From assembly GCA_019359325.1 (NCBI GenBank), contig JAHHHN010000042.1, forward strand, positions 1 to 38,691: 38,691 nucleotides of DNA, in the 5' to 3' direction. The notes under the pieces were generated by a model. It saw nothing but the letters and a program-made list of their open reading frames with translations. It ran no database searches and was not told the DNA's origin. The position numbers were made by a program, and so were the translations under genes. This document shows positions 18,176 through 26,042 of this stretch, piece by piece; within the stretch, counting starts at the first letter, position 1; the number at the start of each line of letters is the position of its first letter. This DNA is from Mojavia pulchra JT2-VF2. Its GTDB lineage: Bacteria; Cyanobacteriota; Cyanobacteriia; Cyanobacteriales; Nostocaceae.

Positions 18176-19030
18176 ATGAAAACGCAGAAAGTATGGTTTA
18201 TTACCGGAGCCTCCAGAGGCTTTGGGTTAGAAATTGCCAGAGCAGCCCTAGCAGCAGGCGACCAAGTAGTAGCAACGGTTCGCCAAGAGCCTGCACAACT
18301 CACCGCTACCCTGGACAACCACCCAGATCTGTACGTTGTGCAGATGGATGTCACCCAGGAAAATCAGGTACAAGCGGCTGTCACGCAAGGCATTGCCCGT
18401 TTCGGTCGGCTCGATGTCTTAGTCAATAATGCCGGGTTTGGCATGGTCGGTGCGATCGAAGAAATCACGGATGCCGAAGTTCGCAAACAGTATGACACCA
18501 ACGTATTTGGTTTACTCAACGTCACTCGTGCCGTGTTGCCCTACCTGCGCCAGCAAAAGTCCGGGCGGGTGATCAATATCTCGTCTTTGTTTGGCTACGA
18601 TGCAATTCCAGGCTGGGGATTATATGGATCTACTAAGTTTGCAGTCGAAGGTCTGTCGAAAGGGTTAGCGGTCGAACTGGCACCGCTCGGCATCCACGTC
18701 ACAGTAGTGGCTCCCGGTCTTTTTAGTACCGACTTTCTAAGCACTGAATCATATACCGCCGCTAAAACCATCATCGCCGATTACCAGGCAACAGTAGGGC
18801 CGATGCGGAGTGGAGCCGATGCGCTACACGGGAACCAGCCCGGCGATCCGAAAAAATTTGCCCAGGTGATTCTTCAATTAGCCAATACAGAACATCCGCC
18901 AGTGCATTTGCCTGTTGGCAAGGACACAATCGCAATGTACCAGAACAACACCGCGAAAATGGCACAGGAAATCGAAGCATGGTTGCCAGTCGCTACCAGT
19001 ACCGACCATGACCAACGCATCGCAGCTTAG
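18176..19030 (+). CDS. Classical short-chain dehydrogenase/reductase 1
   Basis: A 284-residue NAD(P)-dependent oxidoreductase. It has cofactor motif TGASRGFG (~residues 11-18), NNAG (~85-88), catalytic Ser in NISSLFGYD and YGSTK (YxxxK) in WGLYGSTKFAVEG, so the active site is complete. The TVRQ after the second strand suggests NADP preference. The C-terminal part (VILQLANTEHPPVHLPVGKD) resembles the truncated SDR tail at the window start. The substrate is unknown. The start codon is placed by leader A copy 3 (AAAGGAGAACAAG-ATG). A second SDR follows after 59 bp. Confidence 0.9.
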   Translation: MKTQKVWFITGASRGFGLEIARAALAAGDQVVATVRQEPAQLTATLDNHPDLYVVQMDVTQENQVQAAVTQGIARFGRLDVLVNNAGFGMVGAIEEITDAEVRKQYDTNVFGLLNVTRAVLPYLRQQKSGRVINISSLFGYDAIPGWGLYGSTKFAVEGLSKGLAVELAPLGIHVTVVAPGLFSTDFLSTESYTAAKTIIADYQATVGPMRSGADALHGNQPGDPKKFAQVILQLANTEHPPVHLPVGKDTIAMYQNNTAKMAQEIEAWLPVATSTDHDQRIAA

Positions 19031-19089
19031 ACCATTGCCTGACTTGTAAAATTCATACATTCATACAGTATTTCCAAAGGAGTTTTATC

Positions 19090-19800
19090 ATGGCTACTGA
19101 ACAGAAAGTCGCTATTATTACCGGTGCATCGCAGGGCATCGGCGCAGCTCTTGTTAAGGCGTACCGCGATCGCAACTACCGGGTCATTGCAACCTCGCGC
19201 TCAATTGAGCCATCGAATGATGATGCAATTCTCACAGTGCCAGGTGACATCGCGGATCGAAAAACTGCTGAGTTTGTAGTCTCCAAAGGTATGTCCCACT
19301 TCGATCGCATCGACACCCTCATCAACAACGCTGGTATCTTCATCGCCAAGCCGTTCACCGAGTACACCGAGGCTGACTACGAGGTATATTTGGGTACTAA
19401 CGTGACTGGCTTCTTTCACATGACGCAACTCGCGATCGCCCAGATGGAGAAGCAGGGCAGTGGTCATGTTGTGCAGATTTCGACGAGCCTGGTTGACAAC
19501 CCGATCGCTGGCGTACCCTCTGTACTCGCGTCGCTGACAAAGGGCGGACTAAATGCTGCAACTAAATCGCTGGCGATCGAGTATGCCAAGCGCGGTATCC
19601 GGGTGAATGCCGTTGCGCTGGGTACCATCAAGACACCAATGCATCCCCCTGAGACCCATGCACAACTCGATGCCCTGCACCCGATCGGCCATATGGGCGA
19701 GATATCCGATGTCGTCGATGCGGTTCTTTACCTCGAATCAGCCAACTTTGTGACGGGCGAAATCCTTCACGTCGATGGTGGTCAGAGTGCGGGGCATTGA
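19090..19800 (+). CDS. Short-chain dehydrogenase-like protein 2 without catalytic Tyr
   Basis: The 236-residue protein has the SDR fold with cofactor motif TGASQGIG, NNAG, and the C-terminal ending VTGEILHVDGGQSAGH typical of classical SDRs. However, the YxxxK site reads Ala147-Ser-Leu-Thr-Lys151 (SVLASLTKGGLNAATKSLA): the catalytic Tyr is Ala while the Lys is kept. Some SDR subgroups share this change. The protein may have altered chemistry or rely on another proton donor. AAAGGAG lies upstream of the ATG. The NIPSNAP gene follows after 84 bp, and the two probably form a transcription unit with SDR 1. Confidence 0.87.
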   Translation: MATEQKVAIITGASQGIGAALVKAYRDRNYRVIATSRSIEPSNDDAILTVPGDIADRKTAEFVVSKGMSHFDRIDTLINNAGIFIAKPFTEYTEADYEVYLGTNVTGFFHMTQLAIAQMEKQGSGHVVQISTSLVDNPIAGVPSVLASLTKGGLNAATKSLAIEYAKRGIRVNAVALGTIKTPMHPPETHAQLDALHPIGHMGEISDVVDAVLYLESANFVTGEILHVDGGQSAGH

Positions 19801-19884
19801 TCCCGCCTTGCGCCCAGGAAATGACTCTGACCCTCCCACACAAGATTGCGTGATCGCACACCCTTCTGACAAAGGAACACAGGC

Positions 19885-20214
19885 ATGATTTACGAATTAC
19901 GCATTTATCACGCCATGCCCGGACGACTACCCGCGCTGCTCGCGCGTTTCGAGAACCACACGCTGCGGATTTGGGAGAAGCATGGCATCCGCCAGGCTGG
20001 ATTCTGGACAACGCTAATTGGCGAGAGCGAGAGTAACCAGCTCACCTACCTGCTGGCCTGGGACAGCCTAGCTGAACGTGAGGAGTACTGGAGTGCATTC
20101 CTCGCCGATCCTGAATGGATCGCGACTAAGGCCGAAACTGAGAAGGACGGCCCACTTGTGCAGAACATCCGCAACGAGTTGCTGGCACCGACCGCCTTTT
20201 CCTCGGTGAAATGA
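19885..20214 (+). CDS. NIPSNAP family protein
   Basis: A 109-residue alpha/beta ferredoxin-like protein starting MIYELRIYHAMPGRLPALLA, with FENHTLRIWEKHGIRQAGFW and LTYLLAWDSLAEREEYWSAF, the NIPSNAP signature. Bacterial members are often found beside oxidoreductases and aromatic-compound genes; their function is poorly known. AAAGGAAC precedes the ATG. The last codons (TAFSSVK-stop) and the following ~25 bp recur downstream of the VOC gene at 25909-25955. Confidence 0.85.
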   Translation: MIYELRIYHAMPGRLPALLARFENHTLRIWEKHGIRQAGFWTTLIGESESNQLTYLLAWDSLAEREEYWSAFLADPEWIATKAETEKDGPLVQNIRNELLAPTAFSSVK

Positions 20215-20408
20215 GCGGTGGGGTGAGTTACGGAACTTGATTGACTACTTCGACGACCTCAGTACAAGTTGCGGTAATCGAGCGAAGTCGAGATTCACCA
20301 ACCAGGGAGCAGAGGGGAAGGTTTGAGTCTTTTATTCACAATTTCAATAGTGCAATTTGTAGGCGTAATAGCCTATCTTGCTTCTATTAGCAAGCGTGGG
20401 AGATATTT

Positions 20409-21488
20409 ATGTGGCCTAAAACAGAACTGATAGATTTGCTCAAGATCATGCATCCGATAATTCAGGCTCCGATGGTTGGTGCTTCCACACCTGAGTTAGT
20501 TGCGGCTGTTTCTAATGCAGGAGGCCTTGGCTCGTATGGTGGTGCGGCCACCCCACCAGCCAAACTTCGCTCCGTTATCAGGCAAATTCGAGAGCTGACA
20601 GACCAACCCTTTGGAGTTAATTTGTTTGCACCAGCAGTTGAAGCGTATCAACTTACGCCTGAGCAGCAAGCAGCAATGTCCGAGTTATTAACAATATGGC
20701 ATAACGAACTTGATGCAGGGCCTGTTCCCGAACCAATATCAATACTAGGGCCATTCCAGGAGCAATTTACTGTCCTGCTTGAGGAGAAAGTACCTGTTTT
20801 TAGTTTCCACTTTGGGCCTGCGCCAATTGAGGCAATTCGGGAGATACACGCTATAGGCTCAGTTGTATTAGCAACCGCGACGACCGTCGGTGAAGCAAAA
20901 GCTCTCGTCGAAGCAGGAGTGGATGTCATCATCGCCCAGGGCTTTGAAGCCGGAGGTCATCGTGGTACTTTTGCTGTGCCTTATGAACACGGATTGATTG
21001 GAACAGCAGCGTTAGTGCCGCAAATAGCTGATGCGGTATCGGTTCCGGTCGTTGCGGCGGGCGGAATCATGGACGCTCGTGGAATTGTTGCTGCATTTGC
21101 ACTTGGGGCAAGCGGGGTACAGATGGGAACCGCCTTTCTCGCTTGCCCTGAGAACAATATCCCAGAAGTTTATCGGCAGGCGGTACTCAAGTCTAAGGAC
21201 GAAGACACGGCGATTACTGAAGTATTTTCCGGCAAACCCGCAAGAGCAATCCGAAATAGATTTATCCGTGAAATGGAAAATAACAGGGATAAGGTGCTAC
21301 CCTTCCCGGCTCAGATATCTATAGGACGGGTTTTGTATCAGACTTCTGCTCAACAATCAAATCCAGATTTTGTCAGTATGTGGGCAGGGCAGGGAGCAGC
21401 ATTAACCGAAGCTCTCCCGGCAGGTGAGCTGATCGAAAAGATGATAAAAGAATTTATTGCCGTAACTGCTTCTTTACAACTCAAGTAA
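20409..21488 (+). CDS. Nitronate monooxygenase family flavoprotein
   Basis: A 359-residue FMN-dependent TIM-barrel enzyme. Visible motifs: MHPIIQAPMVGASTPELVAA near the start, QGFEAGGHRG (flavin/phosphate region with the catalytic-type His), then VPVVAAGGIMDARGIVAAF and GASGVQMGTAFLACPE. These are class I nitronate monooxygenase / 2-nitropropane dioxygenase features. The enzyme oxidises alkyl nitronates to carbonyls and nitrite, or acts as a related ene-type oxidase. GGGAGA lies before ATG 20409; an internal Met at about residue 14 is the alternative. It fits a detoxification role in the island. Confidence 0.87.
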   Translation: MWPKTELIDLLKIMHPIIQAPMVGASTPELVAAVSNAGGLGSYGGAATPPAKLRSVIRQIRELTDQPFGVNLFAPAVEAYQLTPEQQAAMSELLTIWHNELDAGPVPEPISILGPFQEQFTVLLEEKVPVFSFHFGPAPIEAIREIHAIGSVVLATATTVGEAKALVEAGVDVIIAQGFEAGGHRGTFAVPYEHGLIGTAALVPQIADAVSVPVVAAGGIMDARGIVAAFALGASGVQMGTAFLACPENNIPEVYRQAVLKSKDEDTAITEVFSGKPARAIRNRFIREMENNRDKVLPFPAQISIGRVLYQTSAQQSNPDFVSMWAGQGAALTEALPAGELIEKMIKEFIAVTASLQLK

Positions 21489-21561
21489 AAAGTTAAGAGT
21501 TCAAACCAAACTCTATCTCTGAATAACCGCTTGCAAATGAAGACAACTGGTTTAAAGCTAT

Positions 21562-22848
21562 ATGACTCATTTTGCTATTATCTGTCCGGCGGTAACGGGT
21601 CACCTCAACCCAATGTTTGCATTAGGCCGTGAACTGCAACGGCGTGGTCATCGCATCACCTTTATCGGAGTTCTCGATGCCCAAGCTATGACACTAGCAG
21701 CAGGATTGGAATTTCGGGCAATCGCCGAATCTGAGTATCCTTTGGGGGCAATACCAAGATTGATTGCACAACTGGGGGAACTGAGCGGACTTGCCGCATT
21801 ACGTTACGCCTTTCGTCATTTTCAGCAACAGTTGAATGCTGCATTACTTCGGGATGCCCCATCAGTGATTAAGGAGGCTGGTGTAGAAGCAATACTGGTA
21901 GATCAAGTCATACCAGTGAGAGGGACTCTTGCAGAATTTCTGAACATACCGTGGATTGAGGTATGCAATGCTTTGATCGATAATCCAGACGACACCATCC
22001 CACCTTTTTTTACAACCTGGAGCTATAACCCAGCCTGGTGGGCGCGTTTACGCAATCGAGCGACTAACCTTGTATTTAGTCGCATCGTAGAACCGATCGA
22101 GGAAGTGAATGAACAGTATCGCCGACAGTGGAAGTTACCTCTGCACTCTAGCAGTAACGAGCGATTTTCCCCACTGGCGACTATCAGTCAACAGCCTGCT
22201 GAGTTTGAATTCCCGCGCCAAACCTTGCCCGATTACTTCCATTTCACAGGGCCGTACCATGACTCAAGCGGGCGGGGACCTGTCGAATTTCCCTATGAAA
22301 AGTTGACTGGGCAACCGCTAATTTACGCTTCTATGGGAACCCTGCAAAATCGTCAGCAAAAAGTTTTCCAGTCTATCGCAGAGGCATGTGTTGGGTTAGA
22401 TGCTCAGTTGGTGATTTCTCTGGGAGGTTCCAGTAGCCCAGAATCCTTGCAAGGGCTGCCGGGAAATCCCTTGGTTGTCGGCTATGCACCTCAACTAGAT
22501 CTGCTCGAAAAAGCAACGCTTACCATCACTCATGCAGGCATGAATACCGCTCTAGAATGCCTAACTAATGGGGTGCCGATGGTAGCGATTCCCATTGCCA
22601 ATGACCAACTTGGAATTGCAGCACGTATCTCTTGGACAGGAGCAGGAGAATTCGTTCCCCTATCGCGTTTGAGTGTTCCTAGTCTGCGAAGTGCCATACA
22701 ACGGGTGCTGACCCAAGAGTCTTACAAACAGAATGCAATTAGGCTACAAAAAGCCATTCGCCAAGCTGGTGGGGTTAATCGAGCCGCTGATATTATCGAA
22801 CAGGCTGTATCCATAGGGAAGCCTATCTTGGCTCAAGCACGATCATAA
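21562..22848 (+). CDS. MGT-type UDP-dependent glycosyltransferase
   Basis: A 428-residue GT-B fold glycosyltransferase (GT1/MGT-like). The N-terminus MTHFAIICPAVTGHLNPMFA carries the GHLNP acceptor loop; the C-terminal donor-binding motif reads THAGMNTALECLTNGVPMVA followed by IANDQLGIAARI. It resembles macrolide/carotenoid glycosyltransferases (for example CrtX-like enzymes); the acceptor cannot be predicted. The ribosome-binding site is weak. In this context it may glycosylate an oxidised small molecule. Confidence 0.88.
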   Translation: MTHFAIICPAVTGHLNPMFALGRELQRRGHRITFIGVLDAQAMTLAAGLEFRAIAESEYPLGAIPRLIAQLGELSGLAALRYAFRHFQQQLNAALLRDAPSVIKEAGVEAILVDQVIPVRGTLAEFLNIPWIEVCNALIDNPDDTIPPFFTTWSYNPAWWARLRNRATNLVFSRIVEPIEEVNEQYRRQWKLPLHSSSNERFSPLATISQQPAEFEFPRQTLPDYFHFTGPYHDSSGRGPVEFPYEKLTGQPLIYASMGTLQNRQQKVFQSIAEACVGLDAQLVISLGGSSSPESLQGLPGNPLVVGYAPQLDLLEKATLTITHAGMNTALECLTNGVPMVAIPIANDQLGIAARISWTGAGEFVPLSRLSVPSLRSAIQRVLTQESYKQNAIRLQKAIRQAGGVNRAADIIEQAVSIGKPILAQARS

Positions 22849-23070
22849 ACAAATTCTTCTACGTTAGGGTTAAGTCAACTTTTCCTTTTTTTTTGATTGG
22901 CTTCACGCGACGTTTGTAGAAGGTGATTCAGCTTCTTATAGGCAGCAAACGAGCTCTTCCCAATCGGAGTTTTTCTTACAAGCGATTAATCTTCGCTTAA
23001 TTCAGTAACTTTAAGAGGCATCAGTGAATTACTAGGAATTACTAGCGGCTAGCTAACTAATTCCAGGAAG
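22849..23070. other. Intergenic region without recognised gene
   Basis: AT-rich and holding a run of nine T at ~22887-22895. No supported frame, RNA gene or strong hairpin was recognised before repeat B copy 2. Confidence 0.4.
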
Positions 23071-23158
23071 GAATTGGAATTAGATGGATGAGAGGTAACA
23101 GTTCAATTCATCCTACCTCTTGGTACACGGAAGTTAAATTCACTTGAATGCTGAAAGT
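23071..23158 (+). pseudogene. Repeat B, copy 2 (tail of a lost gene)
   Basis: In one frame this reads IRWMRGNSSIHPTSWYTEVK then FT and TGA (23145-23147), matching the tail encoded at 5627-5695. There is no start codon and no gene body upstream in that frame. The shared stop and silent differences show that both copies descend from the C-terminal end of the same unrecognised protein family. Confidence 0.55.
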
Positions 23159-23172
23159 CCAGAAAGACAGAC

Positions 23173-23275
23173 ATCTAAGTTGCGGTTTAACTCAACGAAC
23201 TTGAGTGGTGTGGATGGGGCGATCGCAGAAGAAAAGTAACCAATCTGAACAGCAAACCCATCAACCAAAAGAAGA
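23173..23275 (+). promoter_or_regulatory. Leader A, copy 4
   Basis: CATCTAAGTTGCGGTTTAAC, AACTTGAGTGGTGTGGATGG, HIP1 at 23219-23226 and the type-II second half (AAAAGTAACCAATCTGAACA, CAAACCCATCAACC) shared with copy 2. It lacks the terminal ribosome-binding site; the GMC gene starts 110 bp further on. This suggests that the original downstream gene start was replaced. Confidence 0.65.
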
Positions 23276-23307
23276 TTACCCTCCACATGATTCTACGGTG
23301 CAGGTAT

Positions 23308-23335
23308 AACTTCAAGTTCCCCTAAAGCGGGGGAA
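23308..23335. promoter_or_regulatory. Palindrome and hairpin upstream of the GMC gene
   Basis: AACTTCAAGTT (23308-23318) is a perfect odd palindrome. It overlaps a hairpin TTCCCC / GGGGAA (23317-23322 with 23330-23335). Such a site could be an operator or attenuator for the oxidoreductase gene 50 bp downstream; no regulator gene is adjacent, so the role is uncertain. Confidence 0.35.
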
Positions 23336-23387
23336 ACGGACAAGAAGCAACCTGAGTTAATTCAATTTTGAAAGCGAGGTAGACACA

Positions 23388-25085
23388 ATGAAGACCAATT
23401 TTGAGAACGAGTCCTTTGAGGATGAACATGACAACTATCAACGTGGCAATGATAGCCACGACATTTTCGTCGAGCGTGTCCGCAGTAACCAGAGCCAGCT
23501 CACCTCCCAGCTAAGGCACCAGTACGATTTTATTGTTTGCGGATCTGGATCTTCTGGCTCGGTGGTTGCTCGCAGACTGGCAGAAAATCCGGATGTCAGC
23601 GTTCTGCTGATTGAAGCTGGAGGCAGTGATGATGTGCCAAGTGTCATAGAAGCGAATCAATGGCCGATGAACCTGGGAAGCGAGCGGGACTGGAGCTTCC
23701 AGGGTCAGCCGAATCCACATGTGAACGGTCGTTCGATTCCGTTCTCTATGGGCAAGGTACTGGGCGGCGGATCGAGCATCAACATCATGGTTTGGGCCCG
23801 TGGACACCAGCAGGATTGGGATTTTTTCGCATCCGTTGCCAACGATCCTGCCTGGAGTTATGAATCCATCTTGCAGATTTATCGCCGCCTGGAAGATTGG
23901 CATGGTGTGCCAGACCCAATGTATCGCGGAACGGGAGGGCCTGTATTTGTCCAACCCGCGCCAAATCCAAACCCGATCGCACCTGCAACGGTCGAAGCAG
24001 CGCGGGTGGTGGGTATTCCTACTTTTGAAAATCCGAATGGACGCATGATGGAAGCGGCAAAGGGTGCTGCTATCAGCGATGTGCGAGTCCGCAATGGCAA
24101 GCGCCAATCGATATTCCGCTCCTACGTCTACCCTTATATGGATCGGCCAAACCTGACGGTTCTCAGTCAGGCACTGGTTACACGGCTAACGTTCCAGGGC
24201 AAGCGAGTCACTGGCGTGGAGATTGCTTATCGTGACGCGATCTACCGCATCGGTGCGGCAGTCGAAGTCGTGCTGTCGCTTGGTGCAATCCATACGCCGA
24301 AAGTGCTGATGCAGTCCGGTATCGGTGATGAGGCTGAGTTGCAGCGCTTGGGAATTCCGGTCGTGCAGCACCTTCCTGGTGTGGGGCAAAATTTTCAAGA
24401 CCACGTTGCCTTTGATTGTGTCTGGGAATATGAAACCGCTCTCGAACCCAGAAACAACTTCTCCGAGGCCATCTTTTTCGCCACCAGCCAGTCTGGGTTG
24501 AACAGTCCAGATTTATTTATCTGTCAGGCCGAGGTGCCAAAAACCACTGCTGAGAATGCCATCCGGTTTGGGCTGCCTGGTGCAGGCTGGACGTTATTTG
24601 GGGCACTCTCGCACCCCAAAAGCCGAGGCCGTCTGCGCCTGACGGGAGCCGATCCATCCGACCCAATTCTGATTGATGCAAACACGCTGTCTGATCCGGA
24701 CGATCTCAAAACCGCGATCGCCTGCGTAGAACTCTGCCGCGAAATAGGTAACTCCGCTCCACTTCGTCCGTTCGCCAAGCGCGAAGTGATGCCAGGTAAT
24801 TTGAAAGGGGCCGAACTCGAACGCTTTATTCGAGATGCGGCGACAAGTTTCTGGCACGAAACCTGCACCGCGAAGATGGGCCGAGATTCTATGTCGGTGG
24901 TGGATAGCAACCTGAGAGTGTATGGTATCGACAATCTCCGGATTGCTGATGGCTCGATTATGCCGCGAATAACGACCGCTAACACGATGGCTCCCTGCGT
25001 GATCATCGGGGAGCGGGCAGCAGAAATTTTACATCTCGAACACCAACTGCAAACCAGTGTAAAAACAGTCTCAGGCGCGCTATAA
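23388..25085 (+). CDS. GMC family oxidoreductase
   Basis: A 565-residue FAD-dependent glucose-methanol-choline oxidoreductase. The Rossmann motif is YDFIVCGSGSSGSVVARRLA (~residues 46-65), followed by the GMC signature region GKVLGGGSSINIMVWARGHQ, the second signature GAIHTPKVLMQSGIGD, and a C-terminal FWHETCTAKMG with the catalytic His and DGSIMPRITTANTMAPCVII. It oxidises alcohols (choline-type or aryl/polyethylene glycol-like); the substrate is unknown. A hydrophilic ~45-residue N-terminal extension precedes the FAD motif and is unusual. GAGG lies upstream of the start. It marks the beginning of the stretch that appears richer in GC. Confidence 0.92.
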   Translation: MKTNFENESFEDEHDNYQRGNDSHDIFVERVRSNQSQLTSQLRHQYDFIVCGSGSSGSVVARRLAENPDVSVLLIEAGGSDDVPSVIEANQWPMNLGSERDWSFQGQPNPHVNGRSIPFSMGKVLGGGSSINIMVWARGHQQDWDFFASVANDPAWSYESILQIYRRLEDWHGVPDPMYRGTGGPVFVQPAPNPNPIAPATVEAARVVGIPTFENPNGRMMEAAKGAAISDVRVRNGKRQSIFRSYVYPYMDRPNLTVLSQALVTRLTFQGKRVTGVEIAYRDAIYRIGAAVEVVLSLGAIHTPKVLMQSGIGDEAELQRLGIPVVQHLPGVGQNFQDHVAFDCVWEYETALEPRNNFSEAIFFATSQSGLNSPDLFICQAEVPKTTAENAIRFGLPGAGWTLFGALSHPKSRGRLRLTGADPSDPILIDANTLSDPDDLKTAIACVELCREIGNSAPLRPFAKREVMPGNLKGAELERFIRDAATSFWHETCTAKMGRDSMSVVDSNLRVYGIDNLRIADGSIMPRITTANTMAPCVIIGERAAEILHLEHQLQTSVKTVSGAL

Positions 25086-25112
25086 AATCACTGCTCTTTT
25101 GATTGGCAGACA

Positions 25113-25224
25113 CATCTAAGTCGCGTGTTAACTGGGAGAACTTGAGTGGTGTGAATGGGGCAATTGCAGAAGAATGAAATTAATCGAGGTGAGCAGCAAG
25201 CTCACAATTCAAAGGAGAAAAAAT
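25113..25224 (+). promoter_or_regulatory. Leader A, copy 5
   Basis: CATCTAAGTCGCGTGTTAAC, GAACTTGAGTGGTGTGAATG, a degenerate HIP1 (GCAATTGC), AATGAAATTAATCGAGGTGA, GCAGCAAGCTCACAATTC and AAAGGAGAAAAAAT directly before ATG 25225. It is of the type-I form and supplies the ribosome-binding site of the VOC gene. Confidence 0.7.
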
Positions 25225-25905
25225 ATGAGTAGCAATCACGTAAACCGTCCAAACATGAAGCTCGAAGTTGTGGTGTTCACCGTTTCCGACGTTGAGCGCA
25301 CGAAAGCATTCTACCAGAATCTCGGCTGGCGACTCGATATTGACATCGCGGAGGGCGGCTACCGCAACGTGCATGTGACACCACCCAACTCGGATGCCTC
25401 GATCATCTTCGGCAAGGGAGTCACTCCAGCCAATTCTGGCTCGGTGCAAAACCTAGTCCTTGCCGTTGACGACCTCGACGCTGCCCGCGAAGACTTGCTC
25501 GCTCGTGGTGTCAACGTCAGCGAGATATTCCACTACGCTGGTGGGCCCTTCAACAACGCCGTGGAGAACCCGCGCGTCAGCGGACGCGACCCGGAAGGTC
25601 GTTCCTACTTCTCATTTGCCTCGTTTGAGGATCCGGACGGAAACATTTGGCTGCTCCAGGAAATCACAACGCGGTTTCCTGGTCGCCTGTGGGATTCTCC
25701 ACAAGCAGACATTGCAAAGGTTGCAACCCTTCTCCACGAGACGGCAGAGCGCCACGACCATTACGAGAAGACTCACGGCGAGCATAACTGGTGGGACTGG
25801 TACGCGCCCTACCTGAGTGCGCGTCAAAATGGCAGTAGCCCAGAAGAGGCCGCCGCCGCTGCTGACCGTTACATGGATGAGGTCTTGCAAGTTCTTTCCA
25901 AATAA
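25225..25905 (+). CDS. VOC (glyoxalase fold) protein 2 with C-terminal extension
   Basis: A 226-residue protein. Residues ~10-155 form a VOC domain (MKLEVVVFTVSDVERTKAFY, ASIIFGKG, FASFEDPDGNIWLLQEITTR), clearly paralogous to the protein at 15372. The remaining ~70 residues are helical and rich in His/Trp (ERHDHYEKTHGEHNWWDWY) and end with EEAAAAADRYMDEVLQVL; this extension is absent from the first paralogue. Start: the frame is open from an ATG at 25174 that belongs to leader A; ATG 25225 has AAAGGAG correctly placed and matches the start of the paralogue. Substrate unknown. Confidence 0.87.
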   Translation: MSSNHVNRPNMKLEVVVFTVSDVERTKAFYQNLGWRLDIDIAEGGYRNVHVTPPNSDASIIFGKGVTPANSGSVQNLVLAVDDLDAAREDLLARGVNVSEIFHYAGGPFNNAVENPRVSGRDPEGRSYFSFASFEDPDGNIWLLQEITTRFPGRLWDSPQADIAKVATLLHETAERHDHYEKTHGEHNWWDWYAPYLSARQNGSSPEEAAAAADRYMDEVLQVLSK

Positions 25906-25908
25906 TTG

Positions 25909-25955
25909 ATCGCCTTTTCCTCGCTGCATTGAGCGATGGGGCGAGCGACGGAACT
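25909..25955 (+). pseudogene. Tail remnant of a NIPSNAP-like gene
   Basis: About 47 bp matches 20191-20238, which covers the last codons and 3' flank of the NIPSNAP gene. In the corresponding frame it encodes IAFSSLH and TGA (25930-25932) against TAFSSVK and TGA at the intact gene. No NIPSNAP body precedes it; the VOC 2 stop is only a few bases upstream. I infer a deletion that removed the gene and left its end. Confidence 0.5.
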
Positions 25956-26042
25956 CAAACCCACAACTCGCCCCACCATTACAACTGAGTCATGTGGACA
26001 GACAATCCGTAACCTCAGTTAAACCCAATTGGAGCAAGATCA

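Noticed and set aside
18124-18429. Conserved leader peptide starting MKLIEV in leader A (also at 25174 and 5545)
   Set aside because: The ATG recurs because the DNA repeats; the frame is not kept after ~10 codons, is out of frame with the SDR gene, and lacks a ribosome-binding site.
23511-24107. 198-residue antisense frame in the GMC gene
   Set aside because: It lies opposite a fully recognisable GMC oxidoreductase and resembles no protein; it is a consequence of the codon bias.
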